The notes: generated from the letters alone by a model not told the origin. 64,000 nt of DNA from Euryhalocaulis caribicus (GCF_000412185.1 NZ_ASJA01000014.1:32135-96134); one strand, 5' to 3'. Counted from the first letter of the stretch, positions 27,314-37,411 are shown. Translations and numbers: made by a program.

Positions 27314-28387
27314 CTACTGATTGTGGGGCGTGATCTCCGCGCGTCTCATCTCCTGTATACGCGAGGCGGCGCGTTGAAACTCGAAGGAATAATCGCCGCG
27401 CCCATAGAGTTGTTCCGGCTCCGACTCAGCGCGCGCCACCAGCACCGTGTCGTTCTCGTAGAGCGCATCGATCAGCGTCACCAGGCGTTTCGCCGCGTCG
27501 CGCCGGCTCTCGTCCAGCGCCGGGATATCCTCGACAAACAGCACGCGGTAGCGCCGCGCCAGCGCCAGATAGTCTCCCGCGCCCAGCGCCCGGCCGCACA
27601 GATCCTCGAACGGGAAACGCGCGCACCCCGCCGCCGCCCGCGGCACGTTCAACACCCGCCCCTTCACCATCACGGACTCCGCCTCTTCAGACGCCCCGCC
27701 GGTCGCGCGCTCCCACAGCGTCTCCAGCTTGCGTTCGGACGCCGCGTTCAGCGGGGTCAGCCACAGATCCTCCCCGGCCAGCGCCTGCCGCCGGTAATCG
27801 TGCCCGGCGTCCAGCTGCACCACCTCCATCGACTCGCAGATCAGATCAATGAACGGCATGAAGAGCTGGCGGTTGATCCCGCCCTCATACAGCTCCGTCG
27901 GCGCCCGGTTGGAGGTGGCGACCACCGTCACCCCCTCCCCGAACAGGTGATCGAAAAACCGGCCCACGATCATGGCGTCGGCGATGTCGTTGATTTCCGC
28001 CTCGTCCAGGCAGAACAGTCTCGCCGATTTCGCCATCACTTTCGCGGTCTGGCGGATCGGGTCGCTCTCCCCGGCCTTGCGGCGCGTTTCCAGATCGTCG
28101 TGAACCTCGGCCATGAAGTCGTGGAAATGCAGGCGGCGCTTCTCGCGCAGCGGCGCGTGTTCAAAGAACAGCGACATCAGCATGGACTTGCCGGTGCCCA
28201 CGGGGCCATAGATCCAAAGCCCCGGCGGCGCGCTTTTCTTGCGCCCGAACCAGCCGCGCCCGGATTCGCCGACGCCCTCGGAAACGCGGGACAGGATCTC
28301 CGCCGCGTGCTCCTGTTCGGGATCGCGCTTCAGCGTTCCGGCCGCGACCTTTTCGCGCCAGGCTTCAAGAACGGATGGGCCCCTCAA
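27314..28387 (-). CDS. zapE: Cell division ATPase ZapE (AFG1-like)
   Basis: This P-loop ATPase of the AFG1/ZapE family acts at the division ring late in constriction in E. coli and has mitochondrial relatives. The 357 residues show Walker A IYGPVGTGKSMLM, Walker B LFCLDEAEIND, VVATSNRAPTELYEGGINR (sensor) and FEDLCGRALGAGDYLALA. Length is normal. The ATG at 28387 overlaps the DUF2794 stop by 4 bp (ATGA), so both are translated together. Confidence 0.94.
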   Translation of the reverse strand: MRGPSVLEAWREKVAAGTLKRDPEQEHAAEILSRVSEGVGESGRGWFGRKKSAPPGLWIYGPVGTGKSMLMSLFFEHAPLREKRRLHFHDFMAEVHDDLETRRKAGESDPIRQTAKVMAKSARLFCLDEAEINDIADAMIVGRFFDHLFGEGVTVVATSNRAPTELYEGGINRQLFMPFIDLICESMEVVQLDAGHDYRRQALAGEDLWLTPLNAASERKLETLWERATGGASEEAESVMVKGRVLNVPRAAAGCARFPFEDLCGRALGAGDYLALARRYRVLFVEDIPALDESRRDAAKRLVTLIDALYENDTVLVARAESEPEQLYGRGDYSFEFQRAASRIQEMRRAEITPHNQ

Positions 28388-28731
28388 CCGATCAGCCGCA
28401 GTCGTTTCGGCTCGAGAATGCGCAGCGCCATCGCCAAATCCCGTCCGCGTTTGAGAATCTGTCCGCCCATGCCGACAATCATATACGCGCCCTGGCGCTG
28501 GGCCAGTTGCGGGTGCTTTTCGATGCGGTAGAGCGGCGCCTCGCTGGCGCGGCGGAAGACAGAGAACACGGCGCGGTCCTCGAGATGGTCGATCGCATAG
28601 TCACGCCATTCGCCGCCGGCCACCTGCCGCCCGTAGAGCGACAGGATCGCGTCCAGCTCGCGCCGGTCGAAGGCGACCTGCGCGCGGCGTCTGGAACGCC
28701 CGCCGGACTGATTTGCGGCGGGCGGACTCAT
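28384..28731 (-). CDS. DUF2794 family protein
   Basis: The 115-residue product matches the alphaproteobacterial DUF2794: FDRRELDAILSLYGRQVAGG, WRDYAIDHLEDRAVFSVFRR, PLYRIEKHPQLA and YMIVGMGGQILKRG. Its function is unknown. It starts a DUF2794-zapE-O-methyltransferase unit; the 4-bp overlap with zapE suggests a functional link to ZapE, which is inference only. Confidence 0.88.
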   Translation of the reverse strand: MSPPAANQSGGRSRRRAQVAFDRRELDAILSLYGRQVAGGEWRDYAIDHLEDRAVFSVFRRASEAPLYRIEKHPQLAQRQGAYMIVGMGGQILKRGRDLAMALRILEPKRLRLIG

Positions 28732-29013
28732 ATGGGATCTCCCAAATCGTCTCCTCTCATCACGAAAACCATATTACCAAGATTTAACCGGCGCCACGCA
28801 ATAGCCTTATTTCGGTCAGGCTGCGGACAAATCCTGCTTTCAGAGTGTGAATTGTCGGCTGGTGCTGCTTCGATAAGTCCGCATCCTGGTTTTGACAGCC
28901 CCCCAGCCCCCGGGATCTGCGTCTTGCGGCCCAGCCGACATCCCTCCTTCCCCCACACCCCTTGCGATGACCCGGCGCTGGCGCGCGTCCCCCATGCCCG
29001 CTAGGCAATAGGG

Positions 29014-29391
29014 ATGCGTCTGAACCAGGTCACGTTTCCGGTTGCCGATATCCCGCGCGCCCGCGCCTTCTGGCTGAAGCTGGGTTTCGCGCTGATCGTT
29101 GATTCGCCGCACTATTGCCGCTTCGAAACGCCGGAGGGCGAGGCGACGCTCTCCATCTCCCTCAATCCGGAAGCGGCCGGATCCGGCCCGAAAGTCTATT
29201 TCGAATATGAAAGCGCCGAGGCGCTGGATTTCGCCGTCGCCCTTTATGAGCGCAACGGAATCGAATTCGAGACCGCGCCCGAAGATCAGTCCTGGCTTTG
29301 GCGCGAAGCCCGGCTGACAGATCCCGACGGCAACCGCCTCATCCTCTATTACGCCGGCGAAAACCGCCTCAATCCGCCGTGGCGGGTATAG
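29014..29391 (+). CDS. VOC-superfamily (glyoxalase/bleomycin-resistance-like) protein
   Basis: The 125 residues form a single VOC unit: LNQVTFPVADIPRARAFWLKLGF, then the second half EALDFAVALYERNGIEFE and ARLTDPDGNRLILYYAGENR. VOC proteins bind metal and act as lyases, dioxygenases or resistance proteins; one metal-binding histidine usual at the start is absent (NQV), so activity is uncertain. The last 23 bp overlap tail-to-tail with the secreted protein gene on the other strand. Confidence 0.85.
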   Translation: MRLNQVTFPVADIPRARAFWLKLGFALIVDSPHYCRFETPEGEATLSISLNPEAAGSGPKVYFEYESAEALDFAVALYERNGIEFETAPEDQSWLWREARLTDPDGNRLILYYAGENRLNPPWRV

Positions 29392-30370
29392 GGCAGGCGC
29401 GCAGGATCGGCGCGGCGAGGAGTTCGTACGGAGATCGCGCATCATCGGAGGGCCGTTCGGCTGGAACGCTTCGCCCGAGAATGGCCAGATAACGGTCCGC
29501 GCCTTTGCAAAAATGAAACGGGACCTCGTGATAGGGCAGCTGCCCCAACGACAGACTCGCCCGCAGTCTGATCTGTTCGAGCTGATCCGGGTCAGTTTCG
29601 CCACGCGAACGATGGTCGAGCCAGGCCAGCGTCGCCAATCCATTCAGGCGCGGCGCGCAATCCGGATCAATCATCTCAACCGCTTCACGGAAACTCTCCT
29701 CGGGATTGCTCGCCTGCGCATCCCTCTCAAGAAGCGCCTCCTCCAGAAGGCCGGCATTGAGATAAGCCAGACCAGCGGTCAGTTGGCGCATATCGGGGCC
29801 GTCCGTGGGCGTTTGGTCTCCGTAATCTCCCGCGCTGACGCTCACAGTCTCGGGCTTGATCTCTTCGACGCGCTGGCGGCTTCGCTCATAATCGCCGGAA
29901 ATCACGCCGCGCCATGCGTCATGAATCCGGGACCGGAAAAGGTCCGGATAAAAGCCGTACAGACCCGTCAACCGGCCATGGACTGGCTCTCCTTCTCCCG
30001 CCTTGTCGCCATCATGGGTCTCGTAAAAGTCCAGATATTCCGGGCCAGTTAGAGGATACTCATTCCGGAGAAATCGCCGCGTAACGCTCTGATCGAGCTT
30101 TTCCTTGAATGCCTCGTTTGTGATCGCTGCGGAAGACCGCGCCCCGGGCGGAATGAGCGCCTGCCGTTCCGCATACTCCCAATTGCTCGGGCTGAAGCTG
30201 ACCGGAACCCGGTTGCCGAGGCCCGCCAGGTCAACGCTGCCCGGCCGGCAGGCGCTTCTATCGATAAGCGGCGTGTATAGCTCTTCAAAAGCATTTTCTG
30301 TCTGGGCGCTGCCTTCAGCCGGGCTGAACGCAAGGAAGATAAAGGCGGCAAGGCAGGTTCTGGCTTTCAT
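29369..30370 (-). CDS. Hypothetical secreted protein
   Basis: The 333-residue product has a signal peptide (ACLAAFIFLAFSPAEGSAQ-like) and a mature part rich in acidic and arginine residues. Four or five cysteines are spread over the chain, including C41, one in DPDCAPRL, one in FHFCKGAD and one in RACPIP. Internal helices such as LTAGLAYLNAGLLEEALLER and SFREAVEMIDPDCAPRLN recall SEL1/TPR-like repeats, but I could not assign a family. Base use looks lower in GC than neighbours. The 3' end overlaps the VOC gene by 23 bp. Confidence 0.72.
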   Translation of the reverse strand: MKARTCLAAFIFLAFSPAEGSAQTENAFEELYTPLIDRSACRPGSVDLAGLGNRVPVSFSPSNWEYAERQALIPPGARSSAAITNEAFKEKLDQSVTRRFLRNEYPLTGPEYLDFYETHDGDKAGEGEPVHGRLTGLYGFYPDLFRSRIHDAWRGVISGDYERSRQRVEEIKPETVSVSAGDYGDQTPTDGPDMRQLTAGLAYLNAGLLEEALLERDAQASNPEESFREAVEMIDPDCAPRLNGLATLAWLDHRSRGETDPDQLEQIRLRASLSLGQLPYHEVPFHFCKGADRYLAILGRSVPAERPSDDARSPYELLAAPILRACPIPATAD

Positions 30371-30422
30371 GCGGACAGGGTGACCGTCTGCCTGACCACG
30401 TCAAGCAGACGGGAAAAGCCGC

Positions 30423-31124
30423 CTACGGCAACCGCCCCGCGCCCAGCACCGGCCCAAGCCCGCGCGTCTGGACCAGCACCGCGGCGCCGTTTCCGTCATC
30501 GGCGACGGAAAATGTCTCCGTTCCGCCCGTCCATTCGCCCAGCCGCTCGATATCGGTGACCGGATTGACCGCCGTATAGGTGCGCCCGGCATTTTCCCCG
30601 CGCGAGACATCCACGCTGACCTCGCCCGGCTGATACCGCACCAGCCACACATCCGCCCCGCCTTCCGGCGCGGCGGCCGCTTTGACGGTCACAGACACCG
30701 CGTCGCCGGCGGTTTCCGTGGTGATTTCCGGTCCTGTAGCGGCGCCGGATTTGCGGCTTTTTATAAAACCGCCCACGTCGCCGCGCCGCGATCCGACCCC
30801 TTCCAGCGTCCCATCGGCCACGATTTGCGGCGTATAGACCCGCTTGGCGTTGAACGCCTTGGCATAGTCGCGCTGGCGTTCGGTGAACTCCGGATCGCCA
30901 AACGTGTCTTCCCAGCCCAGATAATCCCAGTAGGTCACGCCATAGGTCAGGATCAGCAGGTCGTCCCGTTCCGCCGAAAGATCGCGCATCAGCGCATTGG
31001 CCGGCGGGCAGGAGGAGCAGCCCTGGCTGACAAACAGCTCCAGAACCACCGGCTTGTCCGCAGCCTCGGCGGAACAGGCGGCGGCGAGCAGGGCGGCGGA
31101 TAGGCTGAGGGTCTTGAACATCAT
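30423..31124 (-). CDS. DUF1223 (thioredoxin-fold) secreted protein
   Basis: The 233-residue protein has a signal peptide (SLSAALLAAACSAEA) and the DUF1223 pattern VVLELFVSQGCSSCPPANAL, with a CxxC redox pair, then TYWDYLGWEDTFGDPEFTERQRDYA (family core) and VYTPQIVADG. It is probably a periplasmic thiol protein. Start codons at 31124 and 31121 are equally good. In many alphaproteobacteria a DUF1223 gene lies near acnA, as here. Confidence 0.88.
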   Translation of the reverse strand: MMFKTLSLSAALLAAACSAEAADKPVVLELFVSQGCSSCPPANALMRDLSAERDDLLILTYGVTYWDYLGWEDTFGDPEFTERQRDYAKAFNAKRVYTPQIVADGTLEGVGSRRGDVGGFIKSRKSGAATGPEITTETAGDAVSVTVKAAAAPEGGADVWLVRYQPGEVSVDVSRGENAGRTYTAVNPVTDIERLGEWTGGTETFSVADDGNGAAVLVQTRGLGPVLGAGRLP

Positions 31125-31400
31125 GCCCGAAGGATAAGCGCCGCCCCCGCGCACGGCCCAATCACTTCGCTGTTATGGCCGGTTACGGGCGCAATCCGCA
31201 TTGACCGCCGCGCCGGGACGCCGTATCGAGCGCGCGCTGGGCCTTGAGGAAGCGCCCGCCGCTCGCGGGCGAGCAATCGTCACGGTGAAGTCTTCCGCCT
31301 TATTCACGGCCTTGCTGGTTTTCAGAAAACAGCATGCGGTCCGATGGCAATGCGAGCGCCCGTCCAATTTCCGCATGCTTGTAACTGGAACAGGCTTGCC

Positions 31401-31838
31401 ATGAATGACTCAACACCCCTTCCCGCCCTTGATGCGCTCAAGAATCAGGCGAAACGCCTGCGCGCACGCCTTGCAGAGGACGGCGATTTTCTTTCCCACA
31501 GCGAGACGCTGGAGCTTGTCGCGCGCCAGTATGGCTATCGCGACTGGAACACCATCCACGCCGCCTGCGGCAACCGGCCCCGGACTCCGGTCGCGGTCGG
31601 CGCTCAGGTCAGCGGCCATTATCTGGGCCAGCCTTTCACGGGCGAGGTGATCGGAGTCCAGAAACTCTCGGACAACGGCCGCGCCCGCATCACGCTGGAC
31701 TTCCATGAGCCCGTCGATGTCGTGAAATTCGACAGCTTCTCGGCTTTTCGAAAGCGCGTTTCCTGCGTCATAGGCGCGGACGGCCGCACGGCGGAGAAGA
31801 CCTCCGACGGTCAGCCGCAAATGATTCTGACGCTGTAA
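31401..31838 (+). CDS. Glyoxalase_8-like small protein
   Basis: The 145-residue protein has an N-terminal helical part LDALKNQAKRLRARLA and ARQYGYRDWNTIHAAC, then a beta-rich part VSGHYLGQPFTGEVIGVQKL, ITLDFHEPVDVVKFDSFSAF and a C-terminal strand region. This pattern recurs in alphaproteobacterial proteins annotated as a glyoxalase-superfamily group; I do not know of an experimental function. The ATG at 31401 is preferred to the GTG/ATG frames upstream. It is convergent with acnA, with a terminator in between. Confidence 0.7.
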   Translation: MNDSTPLPALDALKNQAKRLRARLAEDGDFLSHSETLELVARQYGYRDWNTIHAACGNRPRTPVAVGAQVSGHYLGQPFTGEVIGVQKLSDNGRARITLDFHEPVDVVKFDSFSAFRKRVSCVIGADGRTAEKTSDGQPQMILTL

Positions 31839-31847
31839 CGATAAGAA

Positions 31848-31881
31848 AAGGGCCGGCGAGCCGCCTCGCCGGCCCTTCTTT
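31848..31881. terminator. Bidirectional rho-independent terminator
   Basis: A perfect 13-bp inverted repeat (AAGGGCCGGCGAG 31848-31860 with 31865-31877), four-base loop CCGC, and T-rich flanks on both strands. It serves the convergent genes at 31401 and acnA. Confidence 0.85.
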
Positions 31882-31899
31882 TCACTCATTGAGAACGGA

Positions 31900-34572
31900 T
31901 CAGGCGGCCAGATTGCGCAGCACGTAGTGCAGGATGCCGCCGTTTTTATAGTATTCCAGCTCGTTCTCGGTATCGATCCGGGCGCGAACCTTGGCGGTTT
32001 TCGTCTCGCCGTCGGCCGTGGTGATCGTGATGTCGAATTCCGCGCCGGGGGTCAGGCCCTCGATGCCCGGAATATCGACCTTCTCGTCGCCCTTCAGGCC
32101 CAGCTCTTCCCAGCTCGTCTCCTCGAACTGCAGGGGCAGCACGCCCATGCCGATCAGGTTGGAGCGGTGAATCCGCTCATACGATCCGGCGATAACGGCT
32201 TTCACGCCCAGCAGGATCGTGCCCTTGGCCGCCCAGTCGCGGGAGGAGCCGGTGCCGTATTCCTTGCCGGCGAACACCACCAGGTCCGTGCCGTCCTCGA
32301 TATATTTCATCGCCGCGTCATAGATCGGCATGACCTCGCCGGACGGGATGTACTTGGTGTAGCCGCCCTCTTTCTCCGGGGTCATCTGGTTGCGGATGCG
32401 GATATTGGCGAAGGTGCCGCGCATCATCACTTCGTGATTGCCCCGGCGCGAGCCGTAGGAGTTGAACTCGCGCGGCTCCACGCCGTGCTCGATCAGATAC
32501 TGGCCGGCGGGGGATTCTTTCCAGATCGAACCGGCCGGAGAAATGTGGTCGGTCGTGATGGAATCGCCCAGCAGGGCCATGATCCGCGCGCCCTTCACAT
32601 TGGTCTTGGCGTCCGGCGTTCTGGACATGCCCTCGAAATACGGGGGATTGCGGACATAGGTGGATTCCTCGTCCCACTCATAGGTCTGGCCGCCCGTCAC
32701 CTCGATGGCGCGCCAGTCCTCGTCGCCCTTGAAGACCTGTCCGTAGCGTTCCTCGAACATGGCCGGCGTGATGGATTCGCGAACCAGATCCTTGATCTCG
32801 TCCGTGCTCGGCCAGATGTCTTTCAGATAGACCGGCTCGTTTTCCTTGTCATAGCCGACCGGGTCTTCGGTCAGGTTGATATTCATGGAGCCGGCCAGCG
32901 CATAGGCCACGACCAGCGGCGGGGAGGCGAGATAGTTCGCCTTCACGTCCGGGCTGATCCGCCCCTCGAAATTGCGGTTGCCGGAGAGAACGGAGGTGGC
33001 GACCAGATCGCCTTCCTTCACCGCCGCCGAGATCGGCTCGGGCAGCGGGCCGGAATTGCCGATACAGGTCGTGCAGCCATAACCCACAAGATTGAAGCCC
33101 AGCGCGTCCAGATCGTCCTGCAAATTCGCGCGCTCCAGATAATCGGTCACCACCTGGGAGCCCGGCGCCAGCGAGGTCTTCACCCACGGCTTGACCTCCA
33201 GCCCTTTCTCCAGCGCGTTGCGCGCCAGCAGGCCCGCGCCGATCATCACGGACGGGTTGGACGTGTTGGTGCAGGAGGTAATGGCCGCAATCGTCACGTC
33301 GCCATGACCGATGGAATAATCCTCGCCCTCGATCTTCACGCGGCGATGACCGTCTTCGGCCTTCTTGAACACCTCGGCCAGATCCTCGGCGAACTTGTCG
33401 GCGGCGTTGGACAGCTCGATGCGGTCCTGCGGGCGTTTCGGCCCGGCGACGGACGCCACCACCGAACCCAGGTCCAGCTCCAGCGTGGAGGAGTAGAGCG
33501 GCTCCTCCTGTTCCGGGCGCCACAGGCCTTGCGCCTTGGCATAGGCCTCGACCAGCTTGATCCGCTCGGGATCGCGGCCCGTGGCCTCCAGATAACGCAG
33601 CGTGTCGTCATCGGTCGGGAAGAAGCCGCAGGTTGCGCCATATTCCGGCGCCATGTTGGAAATCGTGGCCTCGTCCTCGATGGACATCGTGTCCAGCCCC
33701 TCGCCGAAGAATTCGACGAACTTGCCGACCACGCCGTGCTGGCGAAGCATGTCGGTGACCGTCAGCACCAGGTCGGTGGCGGTCACGCCCTCGGCCAGCT
33801 TGCCGGTCAGCTTGAAGCCGACGACCTGCGGGATCAGCATGGAGATCGGCTGGCCCAGCATCGCGGCCTCGGCCTCGATGCCGCCCACGCCCCAGCCCAG
33901 AACCGACAGGCCGTTGATCATGGTGGTGTGGCTGTCCGTGCCGACAAGGGTGTCCGGCATGGCGTATTCCACGCCGTCCTCTTCCTTGGTCCAGACCGTC
34001 TGGCCCAGATATTCCAGGTTCACCTGGTGGCAGATGCCGGTGCCCGGCGGCACGACGCGGAAATTCTTGAACGCGCTCGCGCCCCATTTCAGGAACTTGT
34101 AGCGCTCCAGATTGCGCTCGTACTCGCGCTCCACATTCTTCTTGAAGGCGGTCGGGTTGCCGAAATAGTCGACCATGACGGAGTGGTCGATCACCAGATC
34201 GACCTGCGCCTGCGGATTGATGGCGTCCGGGTCCGCGCCCAGCTCCTTCGCCGCGTCGCGCATGGCGGCCAGGTCCACCACGGCCGGAACGCCGGTGAAG
34301 TCCTGCAGCAGGATGCGCGCGGGCTGATAGGCGATCTCGGTATGGCTGGAGCGTTTCTCCATCCAGTCGCGAACCGCTTCGATCTGCGCCTTGGTGACCA
34401 GATTGCCGTCTTCGCGGCGCAGCAAATTCTCAAGCAGCACTTTCAGCGTGTAGGGCAGTCGCGAAATGCCGTCGAGGCCGTTCTTCTCGGCCTCCTTCAG
34501 GTCGAAATATACATAGGTCTTGTCGCCGACCTTCATTTCGCGGCGGCAATTGAAACTGTCCTTGGACGCCAT
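31900..34572 (-). CDS. acnA: Aconitate hydratase A
   Basis: It interconverts citrate and isocitrate in the TCA cycle with a [4Fe-4S] cluster. The 890-residue protein has the AcnA signatures: [36 protein letters not shown], cluster cysteines in SCTNTSNP and [13 protein letters not shown], and the C-terminal swivel domain with [20 protein letters not shown] and [11 protein letters not shown] chose the ATG at 34570-34572 with AAGGAG eight bases away. It is divergent from the crotonase at 34695 and transcribed alone. Confidence 0.97.
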   Translation of the reverse strand: MASKDSFNCRREMKVGDKTYVYFDLKEAEKNGLDGISRLPYTLKVLLENLLRREDGNLVTKAQIEAVRDWMEKRSSHTEIAYQPARILLQDFTGVPAVVDLAAMRDAAKELGADPDAINPQAQVDLVIDHSVMVDYFGNPTAFKKNVEREYERNLERYKFLKWGASAFKNFRVVPPGTGICHQVNLEYLGQTVWTKEEDGVEYAMPDTLVGTDSHTTMINGLSVLGWGVGGIEAEAAMLGQPISMLIPQVVGFKLTGKLAEGVTATDLVLTVTDMLRQHGVVGKFVEFFGEGLDTMSIEDEATISNMAPEYGATCGFFPTDDDTLRYLEATGRDPERIKLVEAYAKAQGLWRPEQEEPLYSSTLELDLGSVVASVAGPKRPQDRIELSNAADKFAEDLAEVFKKAEDGHRRVKIEGEDYSIGHGDVTIAAITSCTNTSNPSVMIGAGLLARNALEKGLEVKPWVKTSLAPGSQVVTDYLERANLQDDLDALGFNLVGYGCTTCIGNSGPLPEPISAAVKEGDLVATSVLSGNRNFEGRISPDVKANYLASPPLVVAYALAGSMNINLTEDPVGYDKENEPVYLKDIWPSTDEIKDLVRESITPAMFEERYGQVFKGDEDWRAIEVTGGQTYEWDEESTYVRNPPYFEGMSRTPDAKTNVKGARIMALLGDSITTDHISPAGSIWKESPAGQYLIEHGVEPREFNSYGSRRGNHEVMMRGTFANIRIRNQMTPEKEGGYTKYIPSGEVMPIYDAAMKYIEDGTDLVVFAGKEYGTGSSRDWAAKGTILLGVKAVIAGSYERIHRSNLIGMGVLPLQFEETSWEELGLKGDEKVDIPGIEGLTPGAEFDITITTADGETKTAKVRARIDTENELEYYKNGGILHYVLRNLAA

Positions 34573-34694
34573 GGGCGGGCTCCTTATCATCGGGATGCAT
34601 TTGAGTAGCTGGCAGTTATCTAGCCAAGCCAGCGCGCGCCGTCCACGCGGCGCATGTGTTTGCTGATATGACGCATGAGCATAAGGAAAGGTCC

Positions 34695-35489
34695 ATGACC
34701 GCCCCGGTTATTCTCACACGCGATAAAAATATCGCGGCCGTCTCCATCAACCGGCCCGCCGCGCGCAACGCCGTTGATGCTGCAACTGCGAACGAGTTGC
34801 GAAAAGCTTTCCTCTCTCTGGAGCATGACGGGGATATCCGCGTCATCGTCTTCACCGGCGAGGACGGCGCATTCTGCGCCGGTTGGGACCTCAAGACCGT
34901 CTCGCGGGACACCGGCCTCGACATCGCCCCGCCCACGGGCGAGGCGCTGGACACTGGCGGACCGATGGGGCCGACGCGGCTGCAGCTTTCCAAGCCCGTG
35001 ATCGCCGCCATAGAAGGCCCGGCCGTGGCCGGCGGCATGGAGCTGGCGCTCTGGTGCGACCTCCGCGTCATGGCGAAATCGGCGTATCTCGGCATTTATA
35101 ACCGCCGCTGGGGCGTCCCCCTGATCGATGGCGGCACGACGCGCCTGCCGCGCCTGATCGGCGAGTCCCGCGCCATGGACCTGATCCTGACCGGCCGCAA
35201 GGTGGACGCGGAAGAGGCCTTCGCCATCGGCCTCGCCAACCGCCTGACCGATGACGGCGCGGCGATGGAAACCGCGCTTGAGCTGGCGCGTCAGATCGCC
35301 GCCTATCCGCCCAATGGCATGCTCGCCGACTGGAAAAGCGCGCGCGAAGGGCTGGATGGGGATATGATGGGCGCGCTCGAACGCGAATTCGCACGCGGCG
35401 CGGAAGTGATCCGCAGCGGCGAAAGCGCCATGGGCGCGGGCCGTTTCGCTTCCGGCAAGGGCCGTGGCGGCGATTTCGGCGACATCTAG
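34695..35489 (+). CDS. Enoyl-CoA hydratase/isomerase (crotonase) family protein
   Basis: The 264-residue crotonase has the oxyanion pieces [10 protein letters not shown] and [26 protein letters not shown], split as in the family, then [38 protein letters not shown] in shortened form around the second catalytic region. The usual PE pair is replaced by VPLIDGG, a pattern of dehydratase/isomerase-like members, so true hydratase activity is not assured. The ATG at 34695 has AAGGAAAGG upstream. Confidence 0.88.
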   Translation: MTAPVILTRDKNIAAVSINRPAARNAVDAATANELRKAFLSLEHDGDIRVIVFTGEDGAFCAGWDLKTVSRDTGLDIAPPTGEALDTGGPMGPTRLQLSKPVIAAIEGPAVAGGMELALWCDLRVMAKSAYLGIYNRRWGVPLIDGGTTRLPRLIGESRAMDLILTGRKVDAEEAFAIGLANRLTDDGAAMETALELARQIAAYPPNGMLADWKSAREGLDGDMMGALEREFARGAEVIRSGESAMGAGRFASGKGRGGDFGDI

Positions 35490-35515
35490 GAATTTTCGAT
35501 TACCGGGAGAGACAC

Positions 35516-36427
35516 ATGACCGCCCCAATCCGATTGCTGCTCGGCGCCGCCGCCATCATCGCCCTCGCCGCCTGTGACCGCGAGGCGGAAACGCCCGCGG
35601 CGGAACAACCGTCAGCCGCGCAGGACACCGCCGAAACCGGACAGGCCGCGGCCGAGGCCGGCGCCGGCGCTGGCGACTGGGCCGCTGAGGCCCCCTTCTC
35701 ACTCAAGGAGGAGACCGACACCGCCACGATTGAAATATCCACGCCGGAAGAGGTCCTCTCCCGCGACCGCGCGCTCTATGAACAGATTTTCGTGGAGGCG
35801 GACGCCGCGGCGGAGCACTTCAAGCAAACCGCCGAGGAGGGTAAGGCAGACGCCGAGGCCAATGACTATCCCTTCCGCCCCTACACGCGGGAAGTGGAAT
35901 GGGCCGCCCCCTTCGACAATGGCGAAATCGCCAGCCTGATCGGGCAGGTCTGGGAATATACCGGCGGCGCCCACGGCAATAATTACTACGACACGCTGAC
36001 CTGGTCCTTCACCGAATCCGGCTTGCTCGTCACCAGCGACTTCTTCGTCCCGAACCAGGAAACCTGGGACGGGCTTTCCGCCATCGCCAGGGAAAAACTC
36101 TTGCAGGCCAAACGCGAGCGCTTTGCCGAATACAGGGAGGCTTCGGAAGACGTCGACCCCATGTGGATGGACGCCATCAAAGACGCGACCGCGCCCGAGG
36201 TTTCGTCCTTCGACCTGATGACGCTCGTCCCCTCCACGGAGGACGGCAAGGCCGGCGGGATCAAGCTCTACTACCCGCCCTACGCGGTCGGCCCCTATGC
36301 CGAGGGCTCGTATGAAATTGTCCTGCCGCAAGCGGACATCGCGCAATATATCGCCCCGGCGTACCGGGATTTGTTCGCGGGCGGTCCCGCGCCGGATCCG
36401 CAACTGAACCAGGGCGGCGAAGAATGA
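35516..36427 (+). CDS. DUF3298-type lipoprotein
   Basis: The 303-residue product has a lipoprotein signal (LLLGAAAIIALAAC) followed by an Ala/Glu-rich linker to about residue 60. The folded part resembles DUF3298/RsiV-like domains: REVEWAAPFDNGEIASLIGQ, YTGGAHGNNYYDTLTW (the GGAHG motif is diagnostic), and FDLMTLVPSTED, then IKLYYPPYAVGPYAEGSYEI. Related domains bind lysozyme in RsiV, but ligand here is unknown. It lies 26 bp after the crotonase and before ccmG. Confidence 0.85.
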   Translation: MTAPIRLLLGAAAIIALAACDREAETPAAEQPSAAQDTAETGQAAAEAGAGAGDWAAEAPFSLKEETDTATIEISTPEEVLSRDRALYEQIFVEADAAAEHFKQTAEEGKADAEANDYPFRPYTREVEWAAPFDNGEIASLIGQVWEYTGGAHGNNYYDTLTWSFTESGLLVTSDFFVPNQETWDGLSAIAREKLLQAKRERFAEYREASEDVDPMWMDAIKDATAPEVSSFDLMTLVPSTEDGKAGGIKLYYPPYAVGPYAEGSYEIVLPQADIAQYIAPAYRDLFAGGPAPDPQLNQGGEE

Positions 36428-36483
36428 TGCGTGCGGCGCCGCGCGCCCTTGGCCGCGGCGGCCTGACTTCATAAGACACGGCC

Positions 36484-37014
36484 ATGAGCACGCGCCTGAT
36501 CGCCTTCACGCCGCTGGCCATCCTGCTGGCCGTTATCCTCGCCTTTCTCTCCCTGCTGGTGCGGGGAGAGCCCGAGGCGCGCGACCCGATGGCGGGCAAG
36601 CCCTTCCCGCAGGTCGAGCTGGCGGCGCTGAACGGCTATGACCGTTTCAACCCGGCGGAGGGCCTGCCCGAAGGCCCGGCCCTGGTGAATATCTGGGCGT
36701 CATGGTGCACGCCATGCCTGGCCGAACACCCGCTCCTGATGGCCCTCGCCGAAGAGGGCGTCCCGCTCTACGGCATCGACTACAAGGAGCGCGAGCCGGG
36801 CGCGGGCGAGGCCTTCCTGCAGCGTCACGGCTCCCCCTTCGCCGCGGTCGGCGCGGACCCGGAAGGGCGCATGGGGCTGGAGCTGGGCGTCACCGGCGTC
36901 CCTGAAACCTTCGTGATCGATTCCAACGGCGTCATTATCGCCCGCCATGCCGGCCCGCTGACCGAGGAAATTATCCAAAACAAGCTCCGCCCGGCGCTCG
37001 ACTCCGCCCTCTAG
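36484..37014 (+). CDS. ccmG: Thiol:disulfide interchange protein CcmG/DsbE type
   Basis: This periplasmic thioredoxin keeps apocytochrome c or CcmH cysteines reduced during cytochrome c maturation. The 176-residue protein has an N-terminal membrane anchor (about 8-26), WASWCTPC with C75/C78, and the cis-proline segment GVTGVPETFVIDSNG typical of CcmG. Other ccm genes are not adjacent; ftsY, dapF and mtaB, which often sit near ccm genes in this class, are a few kb away. Confidence 0.9.
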   Translation: MSTRLIAFTPLAILLAVILAFLSLLVRGEPEARDPMAGKPFPQVELAALNGYDRFNPAEGLPEGPALVNIWASWCTPCLAEHPLLMALAEEGVPLYGIDYKEREPGAGEAFLQRHGSPFAAVGADPEGRMGLELGVTGVPETFVIDSNGVIIARHAGPLTEEIIQNKLRPALDSAL

Positions 37015-37066
37015 GCTATTGAATTAATTCACCTATCGATAAAATCTCGTCATCAGGCTTGCTTTT

Positions 37067-37096
37067 CATTTCGATGTTTGGCTAAATGTCGATATG
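37067..37096. promoter_or_regulatory. Imperfect palindrome overlapping the ArsR-family start codon (candidate operator)
   Basis: Thirty bases matching their own reverse complement at 22 of 30 positions (pattern CATnTCGAnnTTTnGCnAAAnnTCGAnATG) end with the ATG of the ArsR gene. ArsR repressors bind such palindromes over their own promoters, so autorepression of the sdpR-sdpI-like pair is inferred. Confidence 0.5.
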
Positions 37097-37411
37097 AACA
37101 CTGCCTTCAAAGCCCTCGCCGATCCCACGCGACGCCGCGTCCTTGAACTGCTCAGGAAGCGGCCGATGAGCGCGGGCGAACTGTCGAGCCACTTCGATGT
37201 GGCGCAATCGACCATGTCGGCGCATTTCGCGGTCCTCCGCGAAGCCGATCTCGTGACTTCCGAGAAGCAGGGAAAATCGGTGGTCTATCAGTTGAAACTG
37301 TCCGTTCTGGAAGAAGCCCTTCTGGGCTTCGCCCGCGCCTTCGGCTGGGAGTTGCAGAACGCCGGGCCGGCGGAAAATACGCCGCCGGAAACCAAAGGAG
37401 CCGATCAATGA
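37094..37411 (+). CDS. ArsR/SdpR-family transcriptional repressor
   Basis: The 105-residue winged helix protein begins FKALADPTRRRVLELLRKR, with recognition helix region AGELSSHFDVAQSTMSAHFAVL and wing EKQGKSVVYQL. There is no ELCVCD-type metal-binding cysteine motif, so it is not a metal sensor and resembles SdpR-like autorepressors. It overlaps the SdpI-like gene by 4 bp (ATGA), the classical sdpRI arrangement, and a palindrome covers its start codon. Confidence 0.9.
   Translation: MNTAFKALADPTRRRVLELLRKRPMSAGELSSHFDVAQSTMSAHFAVLREADLVTSEKQGKSVVYQLKLSVLEEALLGFARAFGWELQNAGPAENTPPETKGADQ

Noticed and set aside
28732..29013. A small gene between DUF2794 and the VOC gene
   Set aside because: Short frames on the reverse strand have no ribosome site or recognisable product; the 282-bp gap is treated as divergent promoter DNA.
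31927..34608. Very long (893-codon) open frame antisense to acnA
   Set aside because: It mirrors the codon pattern of acnA, has low-complexity His/Arg/Gly-rich translation without any family motif, and arises from GC bias at third positions.
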